From: an uncultured Ruminococcus sp. | Lineage (GTDB): Bacteria > Bacillota > Clostridia > Oscillospirales > Ruminococcaceae | Direction: 5' to 3' | Length of the DNA: 9,995 nucleotides | NCBI GenBank assembly: GCA_900543105.1 | Contig: UQQA01000090.1 | Coordinates: 1 to 9,995, forward strand | Part shown: positions 1 to 6,682 of the stretch, piece by piece | Position numbering within the stretch: position 1 is the first letter of the stretch | Layout of the letters: every line of letters begins with the position of its first letter | The notes under the pieces: model-generated | What the model was told of the DNA's origin: nothing | Databases searched by the model: none | The model's input: only the letters and a program-made list of their open reading frames with translations | Translations under genes and position numbers: made by a program

Positions 1-25
1 CTTTTCAAAGGTGGTAGGTGTCCAG

Positions 26-60
26 AGGGCAAAGCCCTTGGTCGCTCTCCGCAGAGAGCG
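26..60. repeat. Pair of adjacent short hairpins
   Basis: Two palindromes sit side by side. AGGGC-AAA-GCCCT spans 26-38. CGCTCTC-CGCA-GAGAGCG, a perfect 7-bp stem with a 4-base loop, spans 43-60. No T-run follows, so this is not a standard intrinsic terminator. The layout resembles GC-rich dispersed palindromes that I recall from Ruminococcaceae intergenic regions; that link is memory-based inference. Only one copy is in the window. Confidence 0.55.
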
Positions 61-115
61 AAATTCCCTGAACTATAGCTAAAAGCATTGCCTCAATAGC
101 GTAATTATTAATAGC

Positions 116-203
116 TAAAGGGCGCAATTCACATCAAAAATGAAAAACGAAAAATGAGAATTAGGTTTCGTAAAGCCATAATAGTGAATTGCGCCATTCT
201 TTA
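116..203. repeat. 88-bp inverted-repeat unit (possible miniature element)
   Basis: The 12-base arm GGCGCAATTCAC at 121-132 is exactly matched by its reverse complement at 184-195. The arms extend by TAAAG at 116-120 and CTTTA at 199-203, with three extra bases in the right arm. The interior is A-rich, with three near-repeats of GAAAAAT/GAAAAAC type, and does not code. The size and symmetry suit a very small non-autonomous element or a regulatory RNA hairpin, but no flanking duplication is visible. Confidence 0.5.
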
Positions 204-222
204 TATCCCGATAAACTGTCCT

Positions 223-265
223 CTGAAAGCCAATATACAAACGAAGTGCGTATATTGGCTTTCAG
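223..265. repeat. Perfect 16-bp stem hairpin
   Basis: Bases 223-238 are the exact reverse complement of 250-265, enclosing an 11-base loop. The outer ends read CTGAAAGC and GCTTTCAG. Such a long perfect stem is unlikely to arise by chance. There is no T-tract on either side, so it would be a poor intrinsic terminator. It may structure an mRNA leader or be part of an inactive repeat element. Confidence 0.6.
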
Positions 266-407
266 ATATAATATGTACAGCTATGGGATATGAACGCAAA
301 GCCGCAAATTTGTCAGATGCAGATTCCATATCCGCCCGTTTTGCCCCGACCTTAGCAATAAACTTTCCACCCCATTTTGCAATAACCACAGAAAGGACTT
401 CTCCAAT

Positions 408-1292
408 ATGACCAACGAAGAATTGTACGACTATATCCGATTCAGCCTGAAAAACGCAGGTATAGACGACCCGACTTTTGAGAGCAGATGCATCATCGAG
501 GATATTATGGGTCTTGATCGCTTGCAGCTTGCGATGAACGGCACTAAAGATGCCGATGAAGCTAAGATGTCAAAGGCGCTTGAACTGCTTGAAAAGCGGC
601 TGAAAGGCGAGCCGCTCCAGTATCTTCTCGGCGAATGGGAGTTCTTCGGTCTGCCGTTCAAAGTAGGAAAGGGAGTGCTTATCCCCCGTCCCGACACGGA
701 AACGCTCGTTGAAGCGGTGCTCGATCATTTTATGAAGCTTGGAAAGCTTGACCCCGAGATAATCGATCTTTGCAGCGGAAGCGGCTGCATTGCCGTTGCG
801 ATACAGAAAAATCTTCCGCAGTCGAAAGTAACGGCGGTGGAGCTTTCTTCCGAGGCGTTCCCTTATCTCACGGAGAATATCCGCAGGAACGGCGTTGACG
901 TAAAGACGATGAAAGGCGACGTGCTGAAAGGCGACCTGCTTAGAAATTTCACCGATCCCGAGGACATCGGCGAATTCCGCAAGCTTGACTGCATCGTTTC
1001 AAATCCTCCATACCTCACAGAAAAGGAAATGGGTGAGCTTTCGCCCGAAGTCAAGTGCGAACCCGAATCGGCGCTTTACGGCGGCACGGACGGACTGAAA
1101 TTCTACCGTGTTATCGCAGGTCTTTGGAAAGAGATACTCAAAGAGGGCGGTCTGCTCGCGTTCGAGATAGGCTATGAGCAGGGCGAAGCGGTTTCGGATA
1201 TCCTCCGAAAGAGCGGCTATACCGACATAAAGGTGATGAAAGACCTCGGCGGCAATGACAGAGTTGTAATGGGAATAAATATCATACGATAA
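408..1292 (+). CDS. prmC: Peptide chain release factor N5-glutamine methyltransferase PrmC
   Basis: PrmC methylates the glutamine of the GGQ motif in release factors RF1 and RF2, using S-adenosylmethionine, in the cytoplasm; this improves translation termination. At 294 aa it is slightly longer than the E. coli protein (277 aa). Residues 1-90 form the helical N-terminal domain, including the family signature EPLQYLLGEWEFFG before the IPRPDTE segment. The SAM-binding loop DLCSGSG is at residues 120-126, and the catalytic NPPY motif, which binds the substrate glutamine, is at 199-202. The ATG at 408 has only a modest Shine-Dalgarno sequence (GAAAGGA, about 10 bases upstream). prmC often sits beside prfA, but neither prfA nor any other translation gene adjoins it here; it is isolated between repeat-filled gaps. 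Identification is very secure. Confidence 0.96.
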   Translation: MTNEELYDYIRFSLKNAGIDDPTFESRCIIEDIMGLDRLQLAMNGTKDADEAKMSKALELLEKRLKGEPLQYLLGEWEFFGLPFKVGKGVLIPRPDTETLVEAVLDHFMKLGKLDPEIIDLCSGSGCIAVAIQKNLPQSKVTAVELSSEAFPYLTENIRRNGVDVKTMKGDVLKGDLLRNFTDPEDIGEFRKLDCIVSNPPYLTEKEMGELSPEVKCEPESALYGGTDGLKFYRVIAGLWKEILKEGGLLAFEIGYEQGEAVSDILRKSGYTDIKVMKDLGGNDRVVMGINIIR

Positions 1293-1319
1293 TATGATCA
1301 TTTATACTAAACATCATTT

Positions 1320-1516
1320 GGGGTTCTCTAAAAACCGAAACAAAATAATACTTCGTATTATTCGCAAATTTTCGTTGGGACTTTGCGCAGCTTCAAGGCA
1401 GCGAAACGCAGTATAATACTACGGAATATATTCCGAATGTATTTCAAGTTTTGCTAACGCAGAAGATGCGCAAAGTCGTAGAAAATTTGCCGTGAGGGAG
1501 GTTTTTAGAGGTTCCC
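1320..1516. mobile_element. 197-bp near-palindromic element (MITE-like), unassigned family
   Basis: The outer arms GGGGTTCTCTAAAAACC (1320-1336) and GGTTTTTAGAGGTTCCC (1500-1516) are imperfect inverted repeats. Further inward, GCAAATTTTC (1364-1373) pairs with GAAAATTTGC (1481-1490), and CTTTGCGCAGCTT (1381-1393) pairs with AAGATGCGCAAAG (1463-1475). The core is a palindrome, CGGAATATATTCCG, at 1422-1435. The left arm carries an extra small hairpin, AATAATAC-TTC-GTATTATT (1346-1364). ATTT flanks both ends (1316-1319 and 1517-1520) and could be a short target duplication. There is no coding capacity. It starts 27 bases after the prmC stop and may help end that transcript. It shares no obvious sequence with the elements at 4970 and 7171. 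Confidence 0.65.
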
Positions 1517-1691
1517 ATTTAAAATTTGAAAAAAATCAAGCCGACAATCTTGGATATATGTGATTTCGGCGCAGATTTTTTCCTGTATTTTATTGGTGTT
1601 CAGTTTTAGTGCAGAAACTACAAATTTTTTAACAAAAATGGAAGTATGTGGGACGATTTTTCGGCAAAAGACTGAAAATTTAAACAAATTA
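1517..1691. other. AT-rich spacer before the signalling operon promoter
   Basis: This stretch contains many A and T runs and no gene, tRNA or convincing hairpin terminator. I looked for a c-di-GMP riboswitch because of the downstream genes and saw no GEMM-like conserved core. The long minus-strand open frame that crosses it continues antisense through the well-supported gene at 1754 and is not believable. Confidence 0.5.
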
Positions 1692-1720
1692 TTGAATTTT
1701 ATGAAATAGTGTGTTATAAT
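1692..1720 (+). promoter_or_regulatory. Sigma-A type promoter for the c-di-GMP operon
   Basis: TTGAAT (1692-1697) and a perfect TATAAT (1715-1720) are separated by exactly 17 bases. Transcription would start near 1727, giving a short leader of about 27 bases before the ATG at 1754. This places the promoter just beyond the palindromic element and supports the later of the two possible starts for the first gene. Confidence 0.75.
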
Positions 1721-1753
1721 GATTTTATAAAGCTTATTTCGGAGGATTGGAAA

Positions 1754-3403
1754 ATGTATGATCATACAAATATCGGGGAGATAGTCAAACAGCTCGGGTC
1801 TATGTTTGATCTGGTAAAGATCGTTGATCCTGTAAAAGGCATAGAGGTCACCGTTGAGGACGGCGAGGTAATGGGGATCGGAAGCTGCTTCGCCGCTGTC
1901 GGAAAGGGTGCAAAATGCTTCGGCTGTCCGGCAGCAAAGGCTGTTGAGAACGGCAGGCATTATGAGAAATACGAAGCCGCAGGCGAAAATATCCGTCAGA
2001 CGGCTGTTTACCCTGCGGATCTGACCGACAAGCACGGAAATATCCACAAGCTTGCGTTCGAACTTATAAGCTTTATCCCGAGGGAGTATTTCGTGACCTC
2101 GATAAAAACAGATATGATGGTCGATCTGGCTATCGGCATACCGAACCTTTCGGGATATCTGGAGTATGCCGCAAAGCTTCTGATGAGCGGCAGGATCGCC
2201 GATTATGACGCAATGTATTTCAACATACATAACTTCAAATTCATCAACAATATTTTCTCATATACAGAGGGAAATGAGGTCATTTTCCAGTATGCGAACC
2301 GCCTTATCGCAGAGCTGAAAGATGATGAGATGCTCGCCCGTCTCGGCGGTGACAATTTTGTCGTGCTTATCCGCAGGGAGAATGCGGACAGCTTTATAAA
2401 GCTTCTTGAAAATACCGATGTCAATATTGAAACATCAAGCGGCAGTAAACGCAGGCTGAATTTTTCGGCAAGGGTCGGTGCGGCACATCTTGACGGTATA
2501 AAAAACCCGGGCGAAGTAATGCACAGAGTTTCCGTAGCATATCAGAGTATAAAGGAACGCAAGGATATCCTGAGCATTTATTTCTGCAGGGAGCTTCTTG
2601 AAAAAGAGATGCAGATGCAGGAGATAATCCACGGCTTCGGCAAGGCGATAGCGAACCGTGAATTTGTTGTTTACTATCAGCCTAAGGTCGAGATAAGCGA
2701 AAAGAAGCTTATTGGTGCGGAGGCGCTCGTTCGCTGGAACAGACACGGCGAGATCGTCAATCCGATAAAATTTATCCCGATACTTGAAAAAGAGGGCAAG
2801 GTCTGCGAGCTTGACTTCTATGTGCTTGAAGAGGTCTGCCGAATGTTAAAGGAACGTCAGGACAGCGGAAAAGAGCTTGTCTGCATTTCGAGCAACTTTT
2901 CAAGAAAGCATCTTGACGACCCGAATTTCGTGAAAAAGGTCACAGAGATAGTTGATAAATACGGCGTCGGACACGAATTTATCGAGATAGAGCTTACGGA
3001 GAGCGAGGAATTCAGCGATTACGGCACGATGTCCGTATTTGTGGACGAGTTCCGCAGAAACGGCTTCAAGACCTCAATAGATGATTTCGGAACGGGGTAT
3101 TCAACGATGAAAATGCTCCAGCGCACCTCGCTCGATATCGTAAAGATAGACCGCTCGTTCATTCCGCTTTCGGAGGATTATCCCGAAAAGGAAAAGACGC
3201 TCTATATCCTCCGTGATATGGTGAGAATGACACGTGATCTCGGAATGAAAGTCATTGCCGAGGGTGTTGAGGACGATGTTCAGCTCGACTATCTGAAAGA
3301 AATGAACTGCGATTATGTTCAGGGTTATGTCTTTGACAAGCCTCTGCCCGAAAGTGAGTTTGAAAAGCGCGCCGATGCGCTTTATTATGACCGAGGTGAA
3401 TGA
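1754..3403 (+). CDS. Cys-containing sensor / degenerate GGDEF / EAL c-di-GMP phosphodiesterase
   Basis: The 549-aa protein is predicted to be cytoplasmic, as no membrane segment or signal peptide is seen. Residues 1 to about 115 look like a PAS-type sensor with Cys45, Cys55 and Cys58 (C-x9-C-x2-C), a possible metal or redox site. Residues 118-285 are a GGDEF domain that is almost certainly inactive as a cyclase: the signature reads GGDNF (198-202), so the catalytic Glu is Asn, and the metal-binding region reads FNIHNF where Asp is expected. Residues 296-545 are an EAL domain with all main motifs: EALVRW from 323, ELTE, DDFGTGYS from 443, KIDRSF, the Glu of AEGVED, and QGY. It should hydrolyse c-di-GMP to pGpG, with the dead GGDEF perhaps acting as a GTP sensor. 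The start is set by GGAGG (1741-1745), 8 bases before the ATG. An in-frame ATG at 1709 lies upstream of the predicted transcription start and lacks a binding site. Confidence 0.9.
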   Translation: MYDHTNIGEIVKQLGSMFDLVKIVDPVKGIEVTVEDGEVMGIGSCFAAVGKGAKCFGCPAAKAVENGRHYEKYEAAGENIRQTAVYPADLTDKHGNIHKLAFELISFIPREYFVTSIKTDMMVDLAIGIPNLSGYLEYAAKLLMSGRIADYDAMYFNIHNFKFINNIFSYTEGNEVIFQYANRLIAELKDDEMLARLGGDNFVVLIRRENADSFIKLLENTDVNIETSSGSKRRLNFSARVGAAHLDGIKNPGEVMHRVSVAYQSIKERKDILSIYFCRELLEKEMQMQEIIHGFGKAIANREFVVYYQPKVEISEKKLIGAEALVRWNRHGEIVNPIKFIPILEKEGKVCELDFYVLEEVCRMLKERQDSGKELVCISSNFSRKHLDDPNFVKKVTEIVDKYGVGHEFIEIELTESEEFSDYGTMSVFVDEFRRNGFKTSIDDFGTGYSTMKMLQRTSLDIVKIDRSFIPLSEDYPEKEKTLYILRDMVRMTRDLGMKVIAEGVEDDVQLDYLKEMNCDYVQGYVFDKPLPESEFEKRADALYYDRGE

Positions 3404-3405
3404 TA

Positions 3406-4968
3406 ATGTATGAATTCAAATGCGGTATTATGATATTATCGGGGAACAGCCTTATCGCAAAGGTTGCCGAATCGGCGGAGAGCCCGGAGGACTGCACGTT
3501 CGATATCTCATTCCCCAAAGGCATAGAATCCGTTTATGACAGCGCTGACACGGCTATTATCATTGACGCTTTTGACGCTGTAAATGCGAAGCTTTCACGC
3601 TTTCATGAAGCGTATAAGGTGGTCGTTCTTCCCGAGGACAATATGCAGGCTTATGAAGCTGTTATCGCTGAGGCTGATGCGGTATGGACGGACACTTCCT
3701 GCGAAGCGCTTGCAAAGGCGAATTTCCTGCGCCTGCAGAAAGATATGAAGCTTCGCTTTGATATGAGAAGAACAGAAACCTGCCTTACAACGGCGATAGA
3801 CAGCATACCCGACCTTGTGTGGTTCAAGGACGACAAGGGCAGGCATCTTATCGTGAACAACGGTTTCTGCGATGCTGTTGACAAGACAAAGGATATGATC
3901 TACAAGCGGGGTCATTATTATATATGGGATATGCCCGAAGAGGAATACGAAAAGGGCGATTATGTCTGCCTTGAGTCCGAGGAGATAGTTATGAAAGCTC
4001 GCCAGACAGTGCGCTTTGACGAAAAGGTCAAGACCAAAAAGGGAATGAGAATGTTCAGTACCTATAAAAGTCCCCTTATCGATCAGGACGGAACTATCTT
4101 CGGAACGTGCGGGATCGCACACGATGTTACCGACATCAGAAATATCAATATCGAGATCAGCTCCGTGCTGAAAAATATGCCTTTTTCGGTGATAATCGAA
4201 GGAAAGGATCACAAAACAGTGAGCGTGAACCTAAAATTCGCCGAGTATTTTCCCGAGTGCGGAAACGCTGTCGGAAAGACACGTGATTACTGGCAGAACT
4301 GCGCCGAGAGCATGACAAAGCTTGATAACGGTATGACAAGGGTCATCGTTCACACGGACGAGGGAAAAAGGGTACTGCTTATGGACCAAAGGAGCATAAG
4401 TGACTCCTTCGGCGAAGCTATAGGCGAGATCTTCGTCCTGCGTGACATAACTGCGGAGCAGACCATCAAGGAGCAGGCGGCAAAGCAGGAGAATACCGAC
4501 CTGCTGACGGGAGTTTTCAACCGCGGCGGACTGCTCTGTCGGCTCGAAAAGTTCAGAAAAGAGCATCAGCTCACTCTGACCGTTATCGATATCGACGATT
4601 TCGGCAAATACAACGTCAGTCACGATAACGACATCGGAGATATCGTGTTAAGGCTGACTGCGCAGAAGCTTTCCGAGATATATCCGACCGACATCATAGC
4701 GCGTACCGGCAGTGACGAGTTCACTGTAGTAAGCACCGAGGCTCTTTCAGATGATGAAATAAAGGAAACTGCCGAGCGTGCAATGAACACGCTTGCTTCG
4801 GCATATTCGTCCAAAGTTTATGCGAAAGGACTTACCGTGAGCCTTGGTATCGCCGTTCAGCGCATCGGCGAAAATGAGGAGCAGGACACGGAGCTTCTTA
4901 TGCAGAAAAGCAGCCAGGCTCTGTACAGTGCAAAATGCTCGGGTAAAGCGAAATACTGCATATTTTGA
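3406..4968 (+). CDS. PAS-PAS-GGDEF protein (possible diguanylate cyclase)
   Basis: The 520-aa protein has no membrane segment. Residues 1-110 are of unclear origin; the alternating hydrophobic stretches recall a response-regulator fold, but I see no phosphoacceptor Asp arrangement, so this is tentative. A PAS domain spans about 126-246 (SIPDLVWFKDDKGRHLIVNN start), a second weaker PAS about 252-352, and a GGDEF domain about 363-518. The GGDEF keeps D395, N403, D412, D437 and E438, the positions expected for metal and GTP binding and catalysis. Its signature is GSDEF (435-439), with Ser for the second Gly, and the RxxD inhibitory site reads YPTD. Activity is therefore uncertain. The gene begins 2 bases after the previous stop. 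GAGGTG (3393-3398) lies 7 bases before the ATG at 3406, so I prefer it to the ATG at 3400, which overlaps the upstream stop but leaves only one base of spacing. Translational coupling is likely. Confidence 0.85.
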   Translation: MYEFKCGIMILSGNSLIAKVAESAESPEDCTFDISFPKGIESVYDSADTAIIIDAFDAVNAKLSRFHEAYKVVVLPEDNMQAYEAVIAEADAVWTDTSCEALAKANFLRLQKDMKLRFDMRRTETCLTTAIDSIPDLVWFKDDKGRHLIVNNGFCDAVDKTKDMIYKRGHYYIWDMPEEEYEKGDYVCLESEEIVMKARQTVRFDEKVKTKKGMRMFSTYKSPLIDQDGTIFGTCGIAHDVTDIRNINIEISSVLKNMPFSVIIEGKDHKTVSVNLKFAEYFPECGNAVGKTRDYWQNCAESMTKLDNGMTRVIVHTDEGKRVLLMDQRSISDSFGEAIGEIFVLRDITAEQTIKEQAAKQENTDLLTGVFNRGGLLCRLEKFRKEHQLTLTVIDIDDFGKYNVSHDNDIGDIVLRLTAQKLSEIYPTDIIARTGSDEFTVVSTEALSDDEIKETAERAMNTLASAYSSKVYAKGLTVSLGIAVQRIGENEEQDTELLMQKSSQALYSAKCSGKAKYCIF

Positions 4969-4969
4969 C

Positions 4970-5320
4970 AAATTCGAAATTAGGAATGCGGAATTCGGAA
5001 TTATTTATGTTCCGTTAGTTTGCAGCGAAAATCGTAGGGACGGATTCCATATCCGCCCATTGCAAACCCAATTTCTATTGAATTTTCTGTAAGGAACGGG
5101 TCATCGTCCCGAATCGCAAAGCGATTTTTCAATATAAATATCGCTTTTCATAAAAAAGAACCTGTTTTCAATGAATCAATCATTTGAAAACAGGTTCTTT
5201 TATTTGTAACAAAACATCTTGCGGCGCGGAACGGGAATTCGCGCTTACGGAAATCAGGCATTTCACGACAAATATACGGAACAAAATAATTCCGCATTCC
5301 GAATTCCTAATTCCGAATTT
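4970..5320. mobile_element. 351-bp inverted-repeat element, copy 1
   Basis: The ends are 36-base inverted repeats (4970-5005 and 5285-5320) that differ at 3 positions. Each arm is built of short GGAATTC/GGAATGC-type units. The interior is non-coding and includes an imperfect hairpin around GGATTCCATATCCG (5042-5055), a small ATCGC-AAA-GCGAT hairpin (5113-5125), a strong terminator-like hairpin (5158-5197) and a 33-base block (5246-5278) that is identical, in inverted orientation, to 7228-7260 in the second copy. It starts 2 bases after the stop of the PAS-GGDEF gene and ends 4 bases before the convergent feoA stop. No transposase is present, so mobility would have to be supplied elsewhere. 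Confidence 0.75.
5154..5201. terminator. Bidirectional intrinsic terminator between two convergent genes
   Basis: GAACCTGTTTTCAA (5158-5171) pairs perfectly with TTGAAAACAGGTTC (5184-5197) across a 12-base loop. An A-run lies on the left and TTTTATTT on the right, so the stem is followed by a T-tract in both directions. It can end the c-di-GMP operon from the left and feoA from the right. Confidence 0.8.
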
Positions 5321-5323
5321 AAA

Positions 5324-5560
5324 TTAAACCGCCCTTACCATTATCTTTGAGCTGTCCTCTTCACGCAGGGCAATGACTGCGCCCCTTATCAGATACGCCG
5401 TTGGGTCGCCCGAGGGACTTCGCTGCAAACATTCAACGTGTGTGCCCTCGATAAGTCCGAGATCCTGCAAGCGCCGCCGCATACTGCCGTCATTGCGCAG
5501 CTGTGTGACGCGGGCGCACATTCCCTCCGAAAGGGAAAAAAGGCTTGTTTCTATGTTCAT
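5324..5560 (-). CDS. feoA: FeoA-domain protein (ferrous iron transport accessory)
   Basis: The 78-aa protein matches the FeoA family: a small SH3-like beta-barrel of about 75-80 residues with the pattern LRNDGSMRRRLQDLGLIEGTHVECLQRSPSGDPTAYLIRG and a C-terminal IALREEDSSKIMV strand. In the Feo system FeoA works with the inner-membrane Fe(II) permease FeoB. Here feoB is not adjacent, since the element at 4970-5320 lies directly downstream, so this is a solitary copy. It could serve a distant FeoB or have a regulatory role. The ATG at 5558-5560 is preceded by AGGAGAA (5566-5572 on the plus strand), a good ribosome binding site. It is divergent from walJ. I saw no clear Fur box in the promoter region. 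The family call is firm, the role less so. Confidence 0.88.
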   Translation of the reverse strand: MNIETSLFSLSEGMCARVTQLRNDGSMRRRLQDLGLIEGTHVECLQRSPSGDPTAYLIRGAVIALREEDSSKIMVRAV

Positions 5561-5619
5561 TGCATTTCTCCTGTAAAATTAAGTAGTCGGTCCGCTGTAT
5601 TCGCAGTCCGCTCAATATT

Positions 5620-5650
5620 ATTTTATGCTCGGAAAAATAAAGCGTGACAA
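5620..5650 (-). promoter_or_regulatory. Candidate feoA promoter
   Basis: On the minus strand, TTGTCA (complement of 5645-5650) is followed after 19 bases by TAAAAT (complement of 5620-5625); shifting the -10 to ATAAAA gives an 18-base spacer. The spacing is longer than ideal, so confidence is moderate. Its -35 lies on the same bases as that of the divergent walJ promoter. Confidence 0.45.
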
Positions 5651-5672
5651 TCGGCGGATTTTGTGGTATAAT
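5644..5672 (+). promoter_or_regulatory. Sigma-A type promoter for walJ
   Basis: GTGACA (5644-5649) and a perfect TATAAT (5667-5672) are 17 bases apart. The predicted start is near 5679, leaving a leader of about 90 bases before the TTG start codon at 5770. The leader contains a small TGCC-N7-GGCA hairpin, which is not diagnostic. Confidence 0.7.
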
Positions 5673-5769
5673 GTCATTTGATATGATTTTTATGCCAAAT
5701 CGCGGCATACTGCGTAAAAGCTTATATTTTCCGCTGCAGACTTGGCAAAAATTTTCGGAGGGATAAAAG

Positions 5770-6546
5770 TTGGCAAGAATTTATCCGCTGTTTTCTTCGA
5801 GCAAGGGCAACTCTACATACATCGGGAACAAACAGCAGGGGATACTTATAGATGACGGCGTTTCGTTTTCTCGGCTGAAAAAAGCTTTTGAGGTGAACGA
5901 ACTGCCGCTCGAAGCGATAAAAGCGGTGTTCATCACGCACGAACACTCCGACCACACAAAGGGACTTTCGGTGCTGACGAAGAAGCTCCATGTTCCCGTT
6001 TATGCGCAGGCTTACACGCTGGATATTCTCATGGGCAGCGGCTTCATCAACAGCGAGGGCTGCGAGATGAAAGACTTCGAGGAGATATGCGGAATGAAAA
6101 TTTCCTGTTTCCCGACTTCGCACGACACAAAGGAATCCTGCGGCTACAAGATCGAATTCGAGGACGGAAAGCGCTGTGCTGTCTGCACTGACCTCGGCTA
6201 TGTTTCGCCTATCGTTGAGGAAAGTCTGCTCGGACTTGATGTTGTGCTTATCGAGGCGAATTACGATGTCGAAATGCTTCGCAACGGTCGGTATGACTAC
6301 TATTTGAAAACGCGTATCTTCTCCAAAAACGGGCATCTTTCCAACGATGACTGCGGCGAATTTGCACGAAAGCTTGTGGAAAGCGGCACGACAAAGCTTA
6401 TCCTCGGACATCTTTCGCAGGATAACAACACGCCCGAGATCGCCGCTGAAACGGTAGTCCGTCACCTTGACGGCTTCGTTCGCAACAGCGATTACATACT
6501 GAGCGTTGCGCCCGTTGAAACAAGCGGAGGATTTGTTGCATTCTAA
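5770..6546 (+). CDS. walJ: Metallo-beta-lactamase fold hydrolase, WalJ/YycJ family
   Basis: The 258-aa cytoplasmic protein opens with the family signature LFSSSKGNSTYI, followed by the metal-binding motif THEHSDH (His57, His59, Asp61, His62). Further metal-ligand candidates are His118 in TSHDT, Asp141 in CTDLGY and His214 in GHLSQDNN. The length and order match WalJ (YycJ), a predicted Zn-dependent nuclease-like hydrolase. In Bacillus and staphylococci it lies with the WalRK cell-wall regulon and has been linked to coordinating DNA replication and cell division; its precise substrate is not established. The start is TTG at 5770, chosen because GGAGGG (5757-5762) lies 7 bases upstream and the conserved N-terminus begins at once. 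walRK itself is absent here, but rlmH follows, as in Bacillales. Confidence 0.9.
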   Translation: MARIYPLFSSSKGNSTYIGNKQQGILIDDGVSFSRLKKAFEVNELPLEAIKAVFITHEHSDHTKGLSVLTKKLHVPVYAQAYTLDILMGSGFINSEGCEMKDFEEICGMKISCFPTSHDTKESCGYKIEFEDGKRCAVCTDLGYVSPIVEESLLGLDVVLIEANYDVEMLRNGRYDYYLKTRIFSKNGHLSNDDCGEFARKLVESGTTKLILGHLSQDNNTPEIAAETVVRHLDGFVRNSDYILSVAPVETSGGFVAF

Positions 6547-6682
6547 GGTGGGGCGGGGAAGCCCCGCGGCAGATTCGCGCTGCGCTCCGCTTTGCTTCGC
6601 TCGTTTTGTGAGGGAATAACTTTATGTTCGCGAATATGGGGTTATTCTGAAGTCTGACAAATATAAGGAGGGACTACAGCTG
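6547..6682. other. walJ-rlmH spacer with two hairpins
   Basis: GCGGGG-AAG-CCCCGC (6553-6567) forms a 6-bp GC stem just after the walJ stop, without an immediate T-run. It is followed by a CGCTGCGCTCCGCTTTGC-like stretch. A second stem, GAATAAC (6614-6620) with GTTATTC (6641-6647), encloses a TTCGCGAA palindrome. The first may weaken read-through into rlmH and the second may shape the rlmH leader. I see no clear rlmH promoter, so co-transcription with walJ is plausible. Confidence 0.45.

Larger units (their letters stand above)
1..407. other. Gene-free repeat-rich region upstream of prmC
   Basis: I see no credible coding sequence here. The stretch holds two small hairpins (26-38 and 43-60), an 88-bp inverted-repeat unit (116-203), a perfect 16-bp stem hairpin (223-265) and a 16-base segment (322-337) that recurs exactly inside the repeat element at 5043-5058. 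A 9-base direct repeat, ATAGCTAAA, is at 75-83 and 111-119. A TATAAT at 267-272 has no matching -35 sequence, so no promoter for prmC can be assigned with confidence. The prmC transcript may start here or come from a gene to the left of the window. Confidence 0.7.

Noticed and set aside
1..78. Open frame running in from the left edge to TAG at 76-78, a possible C-terminus of an upstream gene
   Set aside because: It is simply a translation of the two adjacent palindromes at 26-60. Without upstream sequence it cannot be told from read-through of a repeat.
267..272. TATAAT as a prmC promoter
   Set aside because: No -35-like hexamer lies 15-19 bases upstream, where the hairpin stem sits instead, and there is no extended -10 TG.
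154..411. Plus-strand 85-codon open frame upstream of prmC
   Set aside because: It crosses the inverted repeats and the 16-bp stem hairpin, has no ribosome binding site, and its product has no recognisable features.
1517..1753. c-di-GMP (GEMM) riboswitch ahead of the signalling operon
   Set aside because: No conserved GEMM core is seen, and the predicted leader from 1727 to 1754 is too short to hold one.
1505..2230. Minus-strand 241-codon open frame
   Set aside because: It is antisense to the well-supported EAL gene, extends through AT-rich spacer, and has no ribosome binding site or family resemblance.
6553..6567. Intrinsic terminator after walJ
   Set aside because: The GC stem is good but the following bases are GGCAGATTC, without a T-tract, so I kept it only as a hairpin.
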